Origin: an uncultured Clostridia bacterium
GTDB lineage: Bacteria; Bacillota; Clostridia; Oscillospirales; Acutalibacteraceae
DNA: 35,212 nt
Reading direction: 5' to 3'
NCBI GenBank assembly: GCA_944376265.1
Contig: CALWCD010000019.1
Span: forward strand, 1 to 35,212
Shown: positions 16,241-23,774 of the stretch, piece by piece
How the letters are laid out: every line of letters begins with the position of its first letter
How positions within the stretch are numbered: the first letter of the stretch is position 1
The notes under the pieces: generated by a model
Told to the model about the DNA's origin: nothing
Database searches by the model: none
Seen by the model: only the letters and a program-made list of their open reading frames with translations
Program-made: the position numbers and the translations under genes

Positions 16241-16776
16241 TGGATGGACGCCTGCAGCTCCCGGGCCTTCTCCTGGGACACCAGGGCTTTTACCAGGGCC
16301 AGGCCGAACTGGGTGGCGACCCCCATGCCCCGGCCGGTGAGGAACTGGCCGTCACGGCACACGTACTCGTCGCTGAGCAGGGCGCCGCCTTCGTCCAGGT
16401 CTTTCTGGAAGCTGGGGAACGCCGTGGCCCGCCTGCCCTTTAACAGCCCCTTGTGGGCCAGGATGGAGGGGGCGGCGCAGATGGCCGCCACCAGCTTGCC
16501 CTCTTTCACGCAGGCGTCGATGCAGGCCTGCACAGTCTTGGACTTCTCCAGGTTCAGGGTGCCGGGCAGCCCGCCGGGGAGCATCATGGCCTCCGCCTGG
16601 GAGGGGTCCACCTCGTTCGCGGCCACGTCCGCCGCCACCTTGATGCCGTGGGAACCGGTGACCTCCATGCCGGTCACACCAGCTAAAACCACTTCCAAAC
16701 CAGCCCGGCGCATCAGATCCACCGGAGCCAGGGCCTCCACTTCCTCAAAACCGTCTGCCAAAAACACAACCACCAT
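16228..16776 (-). CDS. DJ-1/PfpI (ThiJ) family protein
   Basis: A cytosolic DJ-1-superfamily protein of 182 aa; members act as glyoxalase III or glycation-damage repair enzymes, though the exact reaction is debated. It begins MVVVFLADGFEEVEALAPVD, with the conserved Glu in GFEEVEA. The nucleophile-elbow cysteine is in AAICAAPSILA, and the C-terminal GMGVATQFGLALV is typical. ATG at 16776 is preceded by AGAAAGGAAG; the longer in-frame extension is Gly/Pro-rich tmk antiframe sequence. It overlaps the cyclo-ligase start by 13 nt and lies 29 nt after tmk. Confidence 0.92.
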   Translation of the reverse strand: MVVVFLADGFEEVEALAPVDLMRRAGLEVVLAGVTGMEVTGSHGIKVAADVAANEVDPSQAEAMMLPGGLPGTLNLEKSKTVQACIDACVKEGKLVAAICAAPSILAHKGLLKGRRATAFPSFQKDLDEGGALLSDEYVCRDGQFLTGRGMGVATQFGLALVKALVSQEKARELQASIQWEA

Positions 16777-16805
16777 AGAGATCTTCCTTTCTAAAAAAAC
16801 TTGTG

Positions 16806-17468
16806 TCATTTCAAAACAGGTTCCACCTGGCGGAGCACCGCCCGGTGGATCTCCTCCACGGGCAGGGGTTCCCCCTCCTTGGCGCAGGGGATCACCTTCC
16901 ACTGGAGCCGCTCCCCGGCGTACCGGGCGCACTCCCCGCAGGACCGGAGGAACTCCAGGTGGCTCTCGTGAATGTCCTTTTTTCCGCTGTCCCCGTGATA
17001 CCGCCCCAGCAGAAGCTTCTGGGACACCTCCACGGGCATATCCAGAAACAGCACCAGGTCCGGCCGGGGGATGCCCAGCTTGCCGTACTCAAAGTCCTCC
17101 ACCCAGGAGAGGTAACTGTCCCACTCACGCCGGGGAAGCTTCCCCATCTGATACACCAGGTTGGAGGTGGCGTACCGGTCGCAGAGGATCACGCTCCCCC
17201 GGTGGTAATCCGCTTTCCAGTCCCGGCGGAAGCTGGCGTACCGGTCCACCGCGTAAAAGGCGCTGGCGGCATAGGCGTTCACGTCTCCCGGGTCGGAGCC
17301 GAACTCCCCGTCCAGGTACATCTTCACCAGGGCGGAGGAAGGGGACTGGTAATCGGGAAAAGTCACCTGCCGCAGGGGGATTCCCCGCCGCTCCAGTGCC
17401 TGGGCCAAAAGGGCCGTCTGGGTCCCTTTCCCGCTGCCGTCCAGCCCCTCCAGCACGATCAAACTCAT
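16806..17468 (-). CDS. tmk: Thymidylate kinase
   Basis: Phosphorylates dTMP to dTDP. The 220-aa product has the P-loop GLDGSGKGTQ at residues 8-17, the DRYATSNLVYQ block (DRY motif), PDLVLFLDMPVEVSQKLL and a LID region with GDSGKKDIHE. ATG at 17468 follows GGAAGGAG. It is 61 nt downstream of thyX, so consecutive steps (dUMP to dTMP to dTDP) are encoded side by side, which supports co-regulation. Confidence 0.95.
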   Translation of the reverse strand: MSLIVLEGLDGSGKGTQTALLAQALERRGIPLRQVTFPDYQSPSSALVKMYLDGEFGSDPGDVNAYAASAFYAVDRYASFRRDWKADYHRGSVILCDRYATSNLVYQMGKLPRREWDSYLSWVEDFEYGKLGIPRPDLVLFLDMPVEVSQKLLLGRYHGDSGKKDIHESHLEFLRSCGECARYAGERLQWKVIPCAKEGEPLPVEEIHRAVLRQVEPVLK

Positions 17469-17529
17469 GGTGTTTTGCTCCTTCCTCCCCCCGTCTCTCC
17501 CCTTTAGTATGGGACAGACGGCGGCATCC

Positions 17530-18288
17530 TTACAGCGCCGCGAATTTTTTCCGGACTTCGTCCATTTTTCCGCAGGACATTTTGCCCTCGGGGCAGGCTC
17601 CCCGCAGGCAGGGCGGTCCTGCCTTTTCAAACAGGTGGGGCGCCACGGCCCGCACCTCTCGAAGCATCTGGGTGGCCAGCTCCCGAATTTCCCACTGGGC
17701 CCGGTTGCAGCACCGCTGGGAGAAAAAATTCAGCAGGCTTCTGGCGTTCATGGTGCAGAGCATCTTGGTGGCGCAGGCGTTGGGCAGCACGAACCGGGCA
17801 TCCTCAATGGCCTGCTTTTCCGCCTTCCGGTCCGCGGACTTCTCCGTCTCTCCCGCCGCCAGCAGCTCCTGCTTGTGCTGTTCCTTCAGCAGCTCCGTCA
17901 GCCGCTGGTAGTGGGCGGCGTCCTCCTCCATGGCCCGAAGAAACTCCTCCTTGGCCTGGGGGATCTTTTCAATCTCCGGGGGTAGCACGAACTGGAAGCC
18001 GTCCTCCCGGACGTAGCGCTGGCTCTGCACGCTGAAAGAGGCGATCCGGTGCCGGGTAATCTGCGCCAGCAGGGACCGGGACACGCCCTCGATGCCGAAG
18101 GTGAAGCTGGCGTGCTCAATGGGGCTCTCGTGGCCGATGGACTGGAGCATCTCCAAAAAGGAGGCGGTCTTTTCCTCGGTGAGTCCCTCGTATACCGTGT
18201 CGATATCCGCAGCGGCATAGCACAGCTTGGCGGCGCCCGCCACTGTTTTTTCCGGTTCCGGTGTATAGGCCAACAGCTTTACCTGCAT
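17530..18288 (-). CDS. thyX: Flavin-dependent thymidylate synthase ThyX
   Basis: Makes dTMP from dUMP with methylene-THF and FAD/NADPH, releasing THF rather than DHF. The 252-aa product has the diagnostic RHRX7S motif at residues 79-89 (RHRIASFSVQS) followed by QRY. A Lys/Glu-rich helical insertion (about 130-165) is followed by FVLPNACATKMLCTMNARSL, which binds substrate. The C-terminus is cysteine-rich (CLRGACPEGKMSCGK), a feature I recall from clostridial ThyX proteins. The second of two nearby ATGs (18288) is chosen because AAAGGA has 9-nt spacing to it but abuts the first. First gene of a six-gene minus-strand run. Confidence 0.95.
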   Translation of the reverse strand: MQVKLLAYTPEPEKTVAGAAKLCYAAADIDTVYEGLTEEKTASFLEMLQSIGHESPIEHASFTFGIEGVSRSLLAQITRHRIASFSVQSQRYVREDGFQFVLPPEIEKIPQAKEEFLRAMEEDAAHYQRLTELLKEQHKQELLAAGETEKSADRKAEKQAIEDARFVLPNACATKMLCTMNARSLLNFFSQRCCNRAQWEIRELATQMLREVRAVAPHLFEKAGPPCLRGACPEGKMSCGKMDEVRKKFAAL

Positions 18289-18331
18289 AGGGGTCATTCC
18301 TTTCCAGACAAGAGATCTCATAATCCTAAGT

Positions 18332-18360
18332 ATTATACCAAATTCCAAGACACATCACAA
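18332..18360 (-). promoter_or_regulatory. Promoter of the thyX operon
   Basis: On the minus strand TTGTGA (18355-18360), 17 bp, TATAAT (18332-18337) with an upstream TGG giving an extended -10; the -10 box ends about 43 bp before the thyX start. Confidence 0.75.
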
Positions 18361-18376
18361 GGCTTTTATTTTTGCC

Positions 18377-18406
18377 AAAAAAGAAAGCCCCGGACACCGG
18401 AGCTTT
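18377..18406 (-). terminator. Terminator after the solute-binding lipoprotein gene
   Basis: AAAGCTCCGG / CCGGGGCTTT (one G-U) with a TGT loop, followed on the minus strand by CTTTTTT. Confidence 0.88.
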
Positions 18407-18416
18407 CCCCAAAAAC

Positions 18417-19811
18417 TCATTCTGTTTCCCCGTCCCACAGTTCTCCCTCCTGGGACCGGGCCTGACTCCAATACTCGTCCAGCTGGTCCAGAAGCTCCTG
18501 CTGGCCGGTCTGCCCTGCCAGGTACTCCCGCAGCAGGTCGTTGGCCCAGTCACGATAGCCCTCATGGGCCTGGTACATCACCGGCTCCTGGGCGTAGAAA
18601 TACCAGTCCACCCGGCGGACCATCAGCAGGTTCACTGCCAGAGAGCTCTCCTCCAAAGAAAGCTCCATGTCCGCGGCGGTGGTGTGGATGGGAACCGTGC
18701 CGCTGACCTTGGAAAGGTGGGTGTTGTTGTCCCCGTTGGAGAGGTAGGTGAGAAAATGCACCGCATTGCCCACATTCTCCGAGGAAGCCGCCACCCCGAA
18801 GCCGGTGAAATCCAGCCCGGTGATGGCCACCCCGGCAATTCCCCTGGGATAGGCGGCCGCGTCCCAGGTTCCCTCTTCCATGGAGGAGGCGATCTTCTCC
18901 ATCTGGTCCTGGCCTGCCAGCAGCATGATGGCTTTGCCCTGGGTGAAGGCTTCCACCGCTTCCTCTTCCGTCCAGGTGAGGGCCTCCTCCGGCACGCAGC
19001 TTTCCACCAGGGTGGCAAGCTGCTCCGCGGCGGTGGCGGCCTGTTCCAGGGTGAACACCGTGTCGTGGTCCTCCACCGCGGAGAAGTACCCTGCCGCCGG
19101 GTCCTCCAGGCGTCCCAGGTTCACCCCGCTCCACACCATGGAGTCGAACAGGTCCACCAGGTGGTCCTTCCCGCCGAACACCAGCCCGGCCGCCCCTTTG
19201 TCCTGAAGCTTTTCCGCCGTTTCGGGAAGATCCTCCCACACGCGGCAGTAGGCAAGCCCGGTGTCCTTCCCCTCGTTGTACTCCTCAAACCAGTCGCTGC
19301 GGTAGTACAGCAGGTCCTGGTCCAGGGTGGCGGGCAGCAGGTAGGCCTGGTCCTTTCCCAGAGAGGCCGTCACCTGTTTGGCGGGCTCTGTCAGATGGGA
19401 GAGCTCTTCCCAGTTCTCCAGGTAGGGGGTCAGCTCCACCAGCAGTCCCTGGTTCACGCAGTCCACCTGCTCCTGGTTGGAGATCTCCACCAGGTCGGCG
19501 CCCCCCTCTTCCAGCAGCATCTGGGCCTCTTCCCCGCTTTCCACGGTGACAATCCGGATCTGGGTCTGGGGGAAATCCGCCTGGTATTTTTTGGCGATTT
19601 CCTGAAGGGCCCGGGTCCGCTCCTGGTTGACGAACAGTTCCGCCACCACCAGCGTTGTGTCGCTGCCGTCGTTTTCCAAATCGTAGGGGCTGGAGACATG
19701 CTCTTCCTCCAGGGAGGAGGCATTCTCCTGGGGAGCGCAGGCGCAGAGAGCGCCCGCCGCCACCAGGGCCGCGGCAAACAGGGCCGCTCCCTTTTTCCAG
19801 CTATATTTCAC
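18417..19811 (-). CDS. Extracellular solute-binding lipoprotein (ABC family 1-like)
   Basis: A 464-aa secreted lipoprotein resembling carbohydrate-type binding proteins. The signal sequence MKYSWKKGAALFAAALVAAG is followed by a lipobox-like LCAC with the lipidated Cys near residue 25, then an acidic Ser-rich linker. A type 2 periplasmic-binding fold follows, with motifs such as AQMLLEEGGADLVEISN, DLLYYRSDWF and FTQGKAIMLLAGQDQ. The GTG start at 19811 has AAGGAAGG upstream. No permease or ATPase gene adjoins it; it has its own promoter and terminator, so it is an orphan that must share permeases encoded elsewhere. The ligand is unknown. Confidence 0.85.
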   Translation of the reverse strand: MKYSWKKGAALFAAALVAAGALCACAPQENASSLEEEHVSSPYDLENDGSDTTLVVAELFVNQERTRALQEIAKKYQADFPQTQIRIVTVESGEEAQMLLEEGGADLVEISNQEQVDCVNQGLLVELTPYLENWEELSHLTEPAKQVTASLGKDQAYLLPATLDQDLLYYRSDWFEEYNEGKDTGLAYCRVWEDLPETAEKLQDKGAAGLVFGGKDHLVDLFDSMVWSGVNLGRLEDPAAGYFSAVEDHDTVFTLEQAATAAEQLATLVESCVPEEALTWTEEEAVEAFTQGKAIMLLAGQDQMEKIASSMEEGTWDAAAYPRGIAGVAITGLDFTGFGVAASSENVGNAVHFLTYLSNGDNNTHLSKVSGTVPIHTTAADMELSLEESSLAVNLLMVRRVDWYFYAQEPVMYQAHEGYRDWANDLLREYLAGQTGQQELLDQLDEYWSQARSQEGELWDGETE

Positions 19812-19849
19812 AGGCTTCGCCTTCCTTTACAGTAAGAGTCGATGCTCCT

Positions 19850-19878
19850 ATTATAGCTTTCCCGCCGACAAAATACAA
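19850..19878 (-). promoter_or_regulatory. Putative promoter of the solute-binding protein gene
   Basis: On the minus strand TTGTAT (19873-19878), 17 bp, TATAAT (19850-19855), about 38 bp before the GTG start. Confidence 0.65.
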
Positions 19879-19896
19879 GAAAAAACGACCCCAACC

Positions 19897-19922
19897 AAAA
19901 AACGGCTCCCGAAGGAACCGTT
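19897..19922 (-). terminator. Terminator after the nitroreductase gene
   Basis: AACGGTTCC / GGAGCCGTT (one G-U) closed by a TTCG tetraloop and followed by T4 beyond the stem on the minus strand. Confidence 0.9.
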
Positions 19923-19936
19923 TCAAGGCAGGAACA

Positions 19937-20458
19937 TTACACGTTTTTCACGTAGTCGGGCTTCCGGTCCTTGGGCTGGGGAAGGGGACCGGCAGCGTAA
20001 CCCAACGCGATGGACCCCACTCCCCGCAGGTTCTCCGGCAGGCCCCACTTTTTCAAAAGGGCCTTGCCCTCAGGCAGCTCAAACATCTCCCGCTCCCCGT
20101 GGATCCAGCAGGAGGCAAGGCCAATGGCGTGAGCGGCGTTCATCATGTTGCACAGCACGCAGGAGCCGTCTTCCACGCAGGTGTTCCGCTCCGGGTCCGC
20201 CAGCACCAGCACAATGGTGGGCGCCCCGTAGTAGGGGTCGCCGGTGCCGCCCCGGGCCTGCTTGTTCAGTTCCATCACCGCCTGGCGGGTCTCCGGGTCC
20301 TGCACAGCCACCATCACCGGGGACTGCTTTCCCATGCCGGTGGGAGCCCAGGTGCCCGCTTCCACCACGGCACCCAGCTCTTCCGGGGTGATCTGTTCCG
20401 GCTTGTAGGCCCGGACGCTCCGTCGTGTTTTCAGCAATTCCAGCATCTTGTTTTCCAT
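19937..20458 (-). CDS. Nitroreductase family FMN oxidoreductase
   Basis: A 173-aa flavoprotein of the nitroreductase fold that reduces nitro, quinone or similar acceptors with NAD(P)H. It has the FMN-phosphate motif RRSVRAYKPEQI, then TWAPTGMGKQSPV, the APTIVLVLAD strand and GLASCWIHGERE. The C-terminal block is GSIALGYA. It is at the short end of the family and contains several cysteines around residues 95-115 (CVEDGSCVLCN), so another cofactor is conceivable but unproven. ATG at 20458 has GAAAGGAG upstream. Its promoter may lie in the 3' end of the transglutaminase gene. Confidence 0.9.
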   Translation of the reverse strand: MENKMLELLKTRRSVRAYKPEQITPEELGAVVEAGTWAPTGMGKQSPVMVAVQDPETRQAVMELNKQARGGTGDPYYGAPTIVLVLADPERNTCVEDGSCVLCNMMNAAHAIGLASCWIHGEREMFELPEGKALLKKWGLPENLRGVGSIALGYAAGPLPQPKDRKPDYVKNV

Positions 20459-20543
20459 AAGACAAACTCCTTTCCCCTGTTTTGAAGGGTTGATTCACTC
20501 CTGGGGTGTGCCGCGCCCAAGGGCGCCGGTTCGCTATACTGTT

Positions 20544-20573
20544 ATGATACCACATTATCTCAGGAAGGCGCAA
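20544..20573 (-). promoter_or_regulatory. Weak candidate promoter of the nitroreductase gene
   Basis: On the minus strand TTGCGC (20568-20573), 18 bp, TATCAT (20544-20549) with an upstream TGG. The leader contains a GCGCCC/GGGCGC inverted repeat at 20513-20526. The match is modest, and readthrough from the upstream operon is an alternative because I see no terminator after the transglutaminase gene. Confidence 0.35.
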
Positions 20574-23028
20574 GGTCCCCCAGGCCTTTTATCAGCCGCA
20601 CCAAAAGCACCGCCGTGCCCACGTTATAGCCGCAGCAGCCGTACAGGCCTTCCCCTTCCCGGTTGGCCAGCACCGCCAGGGGCAGCTGGTCCGGGTCCAG
20701 GTACATGCGCCGGGCCAAGGGGGAGGCGCTGGAGGCGAACTCCGCCGTCCACACCTGGGCCCAGGGGAGCGCAGCCAACGCTTTTTGCAGGGTGCCGTCC
20801 TCCAGGCAGGACAGGCGGGGCAGAACCAGCCACAGGGGAACGCCGGTCTTTTTCAGCCCCCCGGCGGCCTCCCTCAGCTCGTTGAGCAGGTGTTCCGTGG
20901 GCTCACGGCCCACCTCCAAAAAACACACCACGGTCAGAGGTTTCCCCGCCAGCAGCTCTTTCCCGGAGAACGTCTCCTCCTGCCGGCTCTTCAGGGAAAA
21001 TTCCGGCAGCGGGCAGCGCTCCAGCAAGTCCTCCACGTCCCCTTCCCGGAAAGAGAGGGCCAGGGTGCGCTGTTCCCCCTCTCTCAGGGAAAAAGTTTCC
21101 CACCGGGCCAGCTGATTCCCCCCGGGCATGCGGCTGACGGTCCACAGCCGGTACTCCCCCGGAGCCAGGGGGATCTCCCGGGTCTCCCCTCCTGCCACGT
21201 TTCCGGAGGACAGAACCTGGAACCCTTCCGGCCCGAAGCGGGACAGGGTGTAGTTCTGCTCTTCCAAGCCGGGCTGGCCCAGAGGTGCGGACAAGGTCAG
21301 CTTACCGGTGAGAGCCTCTCCCCACAGCGGCTTGAAGCTCCCGCCCTGCCACACCCGGGGGACACCGTCCACCAGTTTGGCCGGGATGCCCAATGTCCGG
21401 CAGGCGGCGCAGAACCCCATGGCCCTGCCCTGCCGGGTGCCGGCTCCCACTCGGAGCATCCCCTCCGGGGTGCCCCACAGGGCAGAGTAGCAGTTGTCCT
21501 CCAGGGCGATGTGTTCCTCCACCCACTGCCACAGCCGGGCAGGGCTCTTCCGGAAGGATTCCCGCTGCTGGGACGAAAACCGGGCTTCCAGCGCTTGGTG
21601 CCAGGGGGTGAGCACTTCCAGCCCCACCCGGGGGGAGAGGAGCCCCTCCCGGAAGGCTTCCGGGGGCACCTTTCCCTCCCAGGCGAAGGGGGCCAAAGCG
21701 TCCTCCATCAGCTGGGGGGACGGGTCCCCCTCCCGGTCCTTCTCCGTGAGGGACTGCCACACCCTGCCCAGGTCCCCCTGGGGCGGCGCAGGCCGCCGGG
21801 CCTCCCGCCTGCGGCGCTTTTCCTCCCGAAGGGCGGCGGCCTCCTCCAGGCAGGCACGGCGGGCCTCCTCCTGGGCGGGGGACAAAGGGGGCACGGTGAG
21901 ACCTGCGTCCGCAGGCGCCAACAGGTCCTTTTCCCCGGCAGGCCCCAGCCGCTTTCCCAAAACCAGGGTGGCCTCCTCTTCCTGCGGGTCCAGGAAGCAT
22001 TCCCCCGGGGAGTCCGGCTCCCCTTCCATCCAGGCAGTCGCCACCAGGCTGCCCTTTCCCAGCCTCAGATTCACCCGGCCGTTGGCGTCTGCCCGGCGGC
22101 GGGCAAATTCCCGGGGCGCAGCCATGTTCATCACGAAAAAGGACACCCAGGCACCTGGGGCGGGGGTGCCGTCCTCCTGCACCACGGAAAGAGAAAGGTC
22201 CTTCACCGCGCCGTACCGGGCGGTGAGGTTCTCCACCGCCACCCCTTCCTGCAGGTCCAAATCCACCGGGGCAGTATCCGGGAACAGGAAGGCGGCCTCC
22301 TCCCCAGTCCCCTGGACAAAGCTCCTGGTGTGGACCATCACCGCCCGGGCGGCGGCGTGGGTGAACCAGCCCCGGTCCAGCACGGGCTCCGGCTCGCAGG
22401 CTCCCAGGTACCGCCAACGCTCCCCGTCGAAGGCCTCCACCCAGGCGTGGTTGTCGTCGCAGTGGGACCACCAGGGGGCGTACACCTGCCGGCCGGCAAT
22501 GCCCACACTGCGCAGGGCCGTCACCAGGAAGGTGGACTCCTCTCCGCAGCGGCCGAAGCCTCGGGTGAACACTTGCAGCGCCGAAGCGGTCCTGCCGTCG
22601 GTGGAGCGGTAGGTGGCCTCCTGGGCACACCACCGGTTCACCTCCAGGATGGCCTCCTCCAGGGAAAGGCCGGCAAGCCGTGGGGCTATCCTCTCATAGA
22701 ACAGCCCCCGGCAGTCCTCCAGCTCCTCGGTGTTGACCCGGGGATAGGCCACGCATCTGAGAAACAGGTGCTCCGGCAGGTCGGCGCACCAGGGGAACTC
22801 CTCCCGGACCTTCAGGGACTGGCGGGCAGTCTCCTGGAACAGGGCGGGCGGATAGTCTCCCAGGTCCGTCACCGGCAGGGTGGCGAAGTAGTAGGAGAGC
22901 AAAACGTTCTCGTCCCGGCTGCAGCGGGCCAGAAGGCGTTCCAGCTCCTCCCAGCGGCTGCCGAGGGCGTTTTTCCGCTGTTCCAGCTGTCTTTGGGTGT
23001 AGTCCAGAAATGCTTGGGACCAATTCAC
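20560..23028 (-). CDS. Multidomain transglutaminase-like protein (822 aa)
   Basis: No signal peptide or TM segment is visible, so it is probably cytosolic. A helical N-terminal region (1-150) is followed by a transglutaminase/cysteine-protease core with Cys161 (GRCGEES), His194 (NHAWVEAFDGERW) and a GACEPEP segment that may supply the acid. A beta-sandwich-like domain follows (about 265-360; LSLSVVQEDGTPAPGAWVSF), then a charged helical linker (385-435). A second transglutaminase-like domain (about 440-570; GTRQGRAMGFCAACRTLGIP) appears dead: spaced from GIPA, the nucleophile position is Arg532, and no HAW motif follows. The C-terminus (about 675-822) looks thioredoxin-like but lacks CXXC. 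GTG at 23028 overlaps the cutC stop (GTGA); sequence upstream of it in this frame is antiframe of cutC and the fucosidase. The substrate is unknown. Confidence 0.75.
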   Translation of the reverse strand: MNWSQAFLDYTQRQLEQRKNALGSRWEELERLLARCSRDENVLLSYYFATLPVTDLGDYPPALFQETARQSLKVREEFPWCADLPEHLFLRCVAYPRVNTEELEDCRGLFYERIAPRLAGLSLEEAILEVNRWCAQEATYRSTDGRTASALQVFTRGFGRCGEESTFLVTALRSVGIAGRQVYAPWWSHCDDNHAWVEAFDGERWRYLGACEPEPVLDRGWFTHAAARAVMVHTRSFVQGTGEEAAFLFPDTAPVDLDLQEGVAVENLTARYGAVKDLSLSVVQEDGTPAPGAWVSFFVMNMAAPREFARRRADANGRVNLRLGKGSLVATAWMEGEPDSPGECFLDPQEEEATLVLGKRLGPAGEKDLLAPADAGLTVPPLSPAQEEARRACLEEAAALREEKRRRREARRPAPPQGDLGRVWQSLTEKDREGDPSPQLMEDALAPFAWEGKVPPEAFREGLLSPRVGLEVLTPWHQALEARFSSQQRESFRKSPARLWQWVEEHIALEDNCYSALWGTPEGMLRVGAGTRQGRAMGFCAACRTLGIPAKLVDGVPRVWQGGSFKPLWGEALTGKLTLSAPLGQPGLEEQNYTLSRFGPEGFQVLSSGNVAGGETREIPLAPGEYRLWTVSRMPGGNQLARWETFSLREGEQRTLALSFREGDVEDLLERCPLPEFSLKSRQEETFSGKELLAGKPLTVVCFLEVGREPTEHLLNELREAAGGLKKTGVPLWLVLPRLSCLEDGTLQKALAALPWAQVWTAEFASSASPLARRMYLDPDQLPLAVLANREGEGLYGCCGYNVGTAVLLVRLIKGLGDLAPS

Positions 23029-23771
23029 TGTGGCATCAATTCCTTTCTCGCCGCCCGGAGTTTTTCCGGGTCCGTGCGCCAGAGTGTGTATTCGCTGAAG
23101 GCGGGAAGCCCCATGCTCACCCCTTCTTTCCGGTAAGTCATGGCGCTTTCCACCACCCGTTTGCCGCTCATGTGGAAGGCTTTGGCCTGGGGCAGCTCCT
23201 CCCGGACCCGGCGGATGGTTTCCCCGTCCACTCCCGCTCCCAAAAGCAGCTCCACGCCGCCCTTGCGCTCCCACAGCCGTTTCAGCAGGGGAAGGCCTTC
23301 CAGGCAGGTGTTTTTCTGGCCGGAGGTGAGCACGGTGTCCACTCCCAGCTCCCGGCACTGTTCCAGCGCCAGGAAGGGGTCGCGGCACACGTCGAAGGCA
23401 CGGTGCAGTGTGAAGCGCTTTCCCCGGCTGTGGCAAAGCTTCACCAGCGCCTCCAAGCGGGGCAGGTCCAGGTCCCCTTCCGGGGTGAGAAACCCGGACA
23501 CAATGGCGTCGGCTCCCTGGTCCAGCAGGGCGGCGGCGTCCTCCACCATCATGGAAAACTCCTCCTCCGTGTAGAGAAAGTCCCCGAACCGAGGCCGCAG
23601 CAGGGTGTGGACCGGCAGGCCGGTCCTCTCCTTCACCTGTTTCGTCAGGGACAGCGCGGGGGTGGTTCCCCCGATAATCAGATTGGCGCAGAGCTCCAGC
23701 CGGGTGGCTCCCCCCTCTTTCGCTGCCAGGGCGGAGTCCAGGCTGTCCACGCAGGCTTCCAACACGCACAT
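23025..23771 (-). CDS. cutC: CutC family protein (TIM barrel)
   Basis: A 248-aa cytosolic TIM-barrel protein. It begins MCVLEACVDSLDSALAAKEGGATRLELC and shows GGTTPALSL, HTLLRPRFGDFLYTEEE, FTLHRAFDVCRDP, VDTVLTSGQKNT and AFHMSGKR, all typical CutC blocks. The family was named for copper homeostasis in E. coli, but that role has been questioned and the fold is that of an enzyme. Here it lies between a fucosidase and a transglutaminase-like gene (3-bp gap, then 4-bp overlap) with no copper genes in sight, which favours a role in glycan or glycoconjugate turnover. ATG at 23771 has AAAGGAG inside the end of the fucosidase gene. Confidence 0.92.
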   Translation of the reverse strand: MCVLEACVDSLDSALAAKEGGATRLELCANLIIGGTTPALSLTKQVKERTGLPVHTLLRPRFGDFLYTEEEFSMMVEDAAALLDQGADAIVSGFLTPEGDLDLPRLEALVKLCHSRGKRFTLHRAFDVCRDPFLALEQCRELGVDTVLTSGQKNTCLEGLPLLKRLWERKGGVELLLGAGVDGETIRRVREELPQAKAFHMSGKRVVESAMTYRKEGVSMGLPAFSEYTLWRTDPEKLRAARKELMPQ

Positions 23772-23774
23772 GGC

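Noticed and set aside
14401..16443. Long plus-strand open frame of about 680 codons
   Set aside because: Antisense shadow of mltG and the cyclo-ligase in GC-rich DNA; no family features, and the minus-strand genes are unambiguous.
20785..23136. Long plus-strand open frame of about 783 codons
   Set aside because: Antisense shadow of the transglutaminase gene; Gln/His/Gly/Pro-rich translation with no domains.
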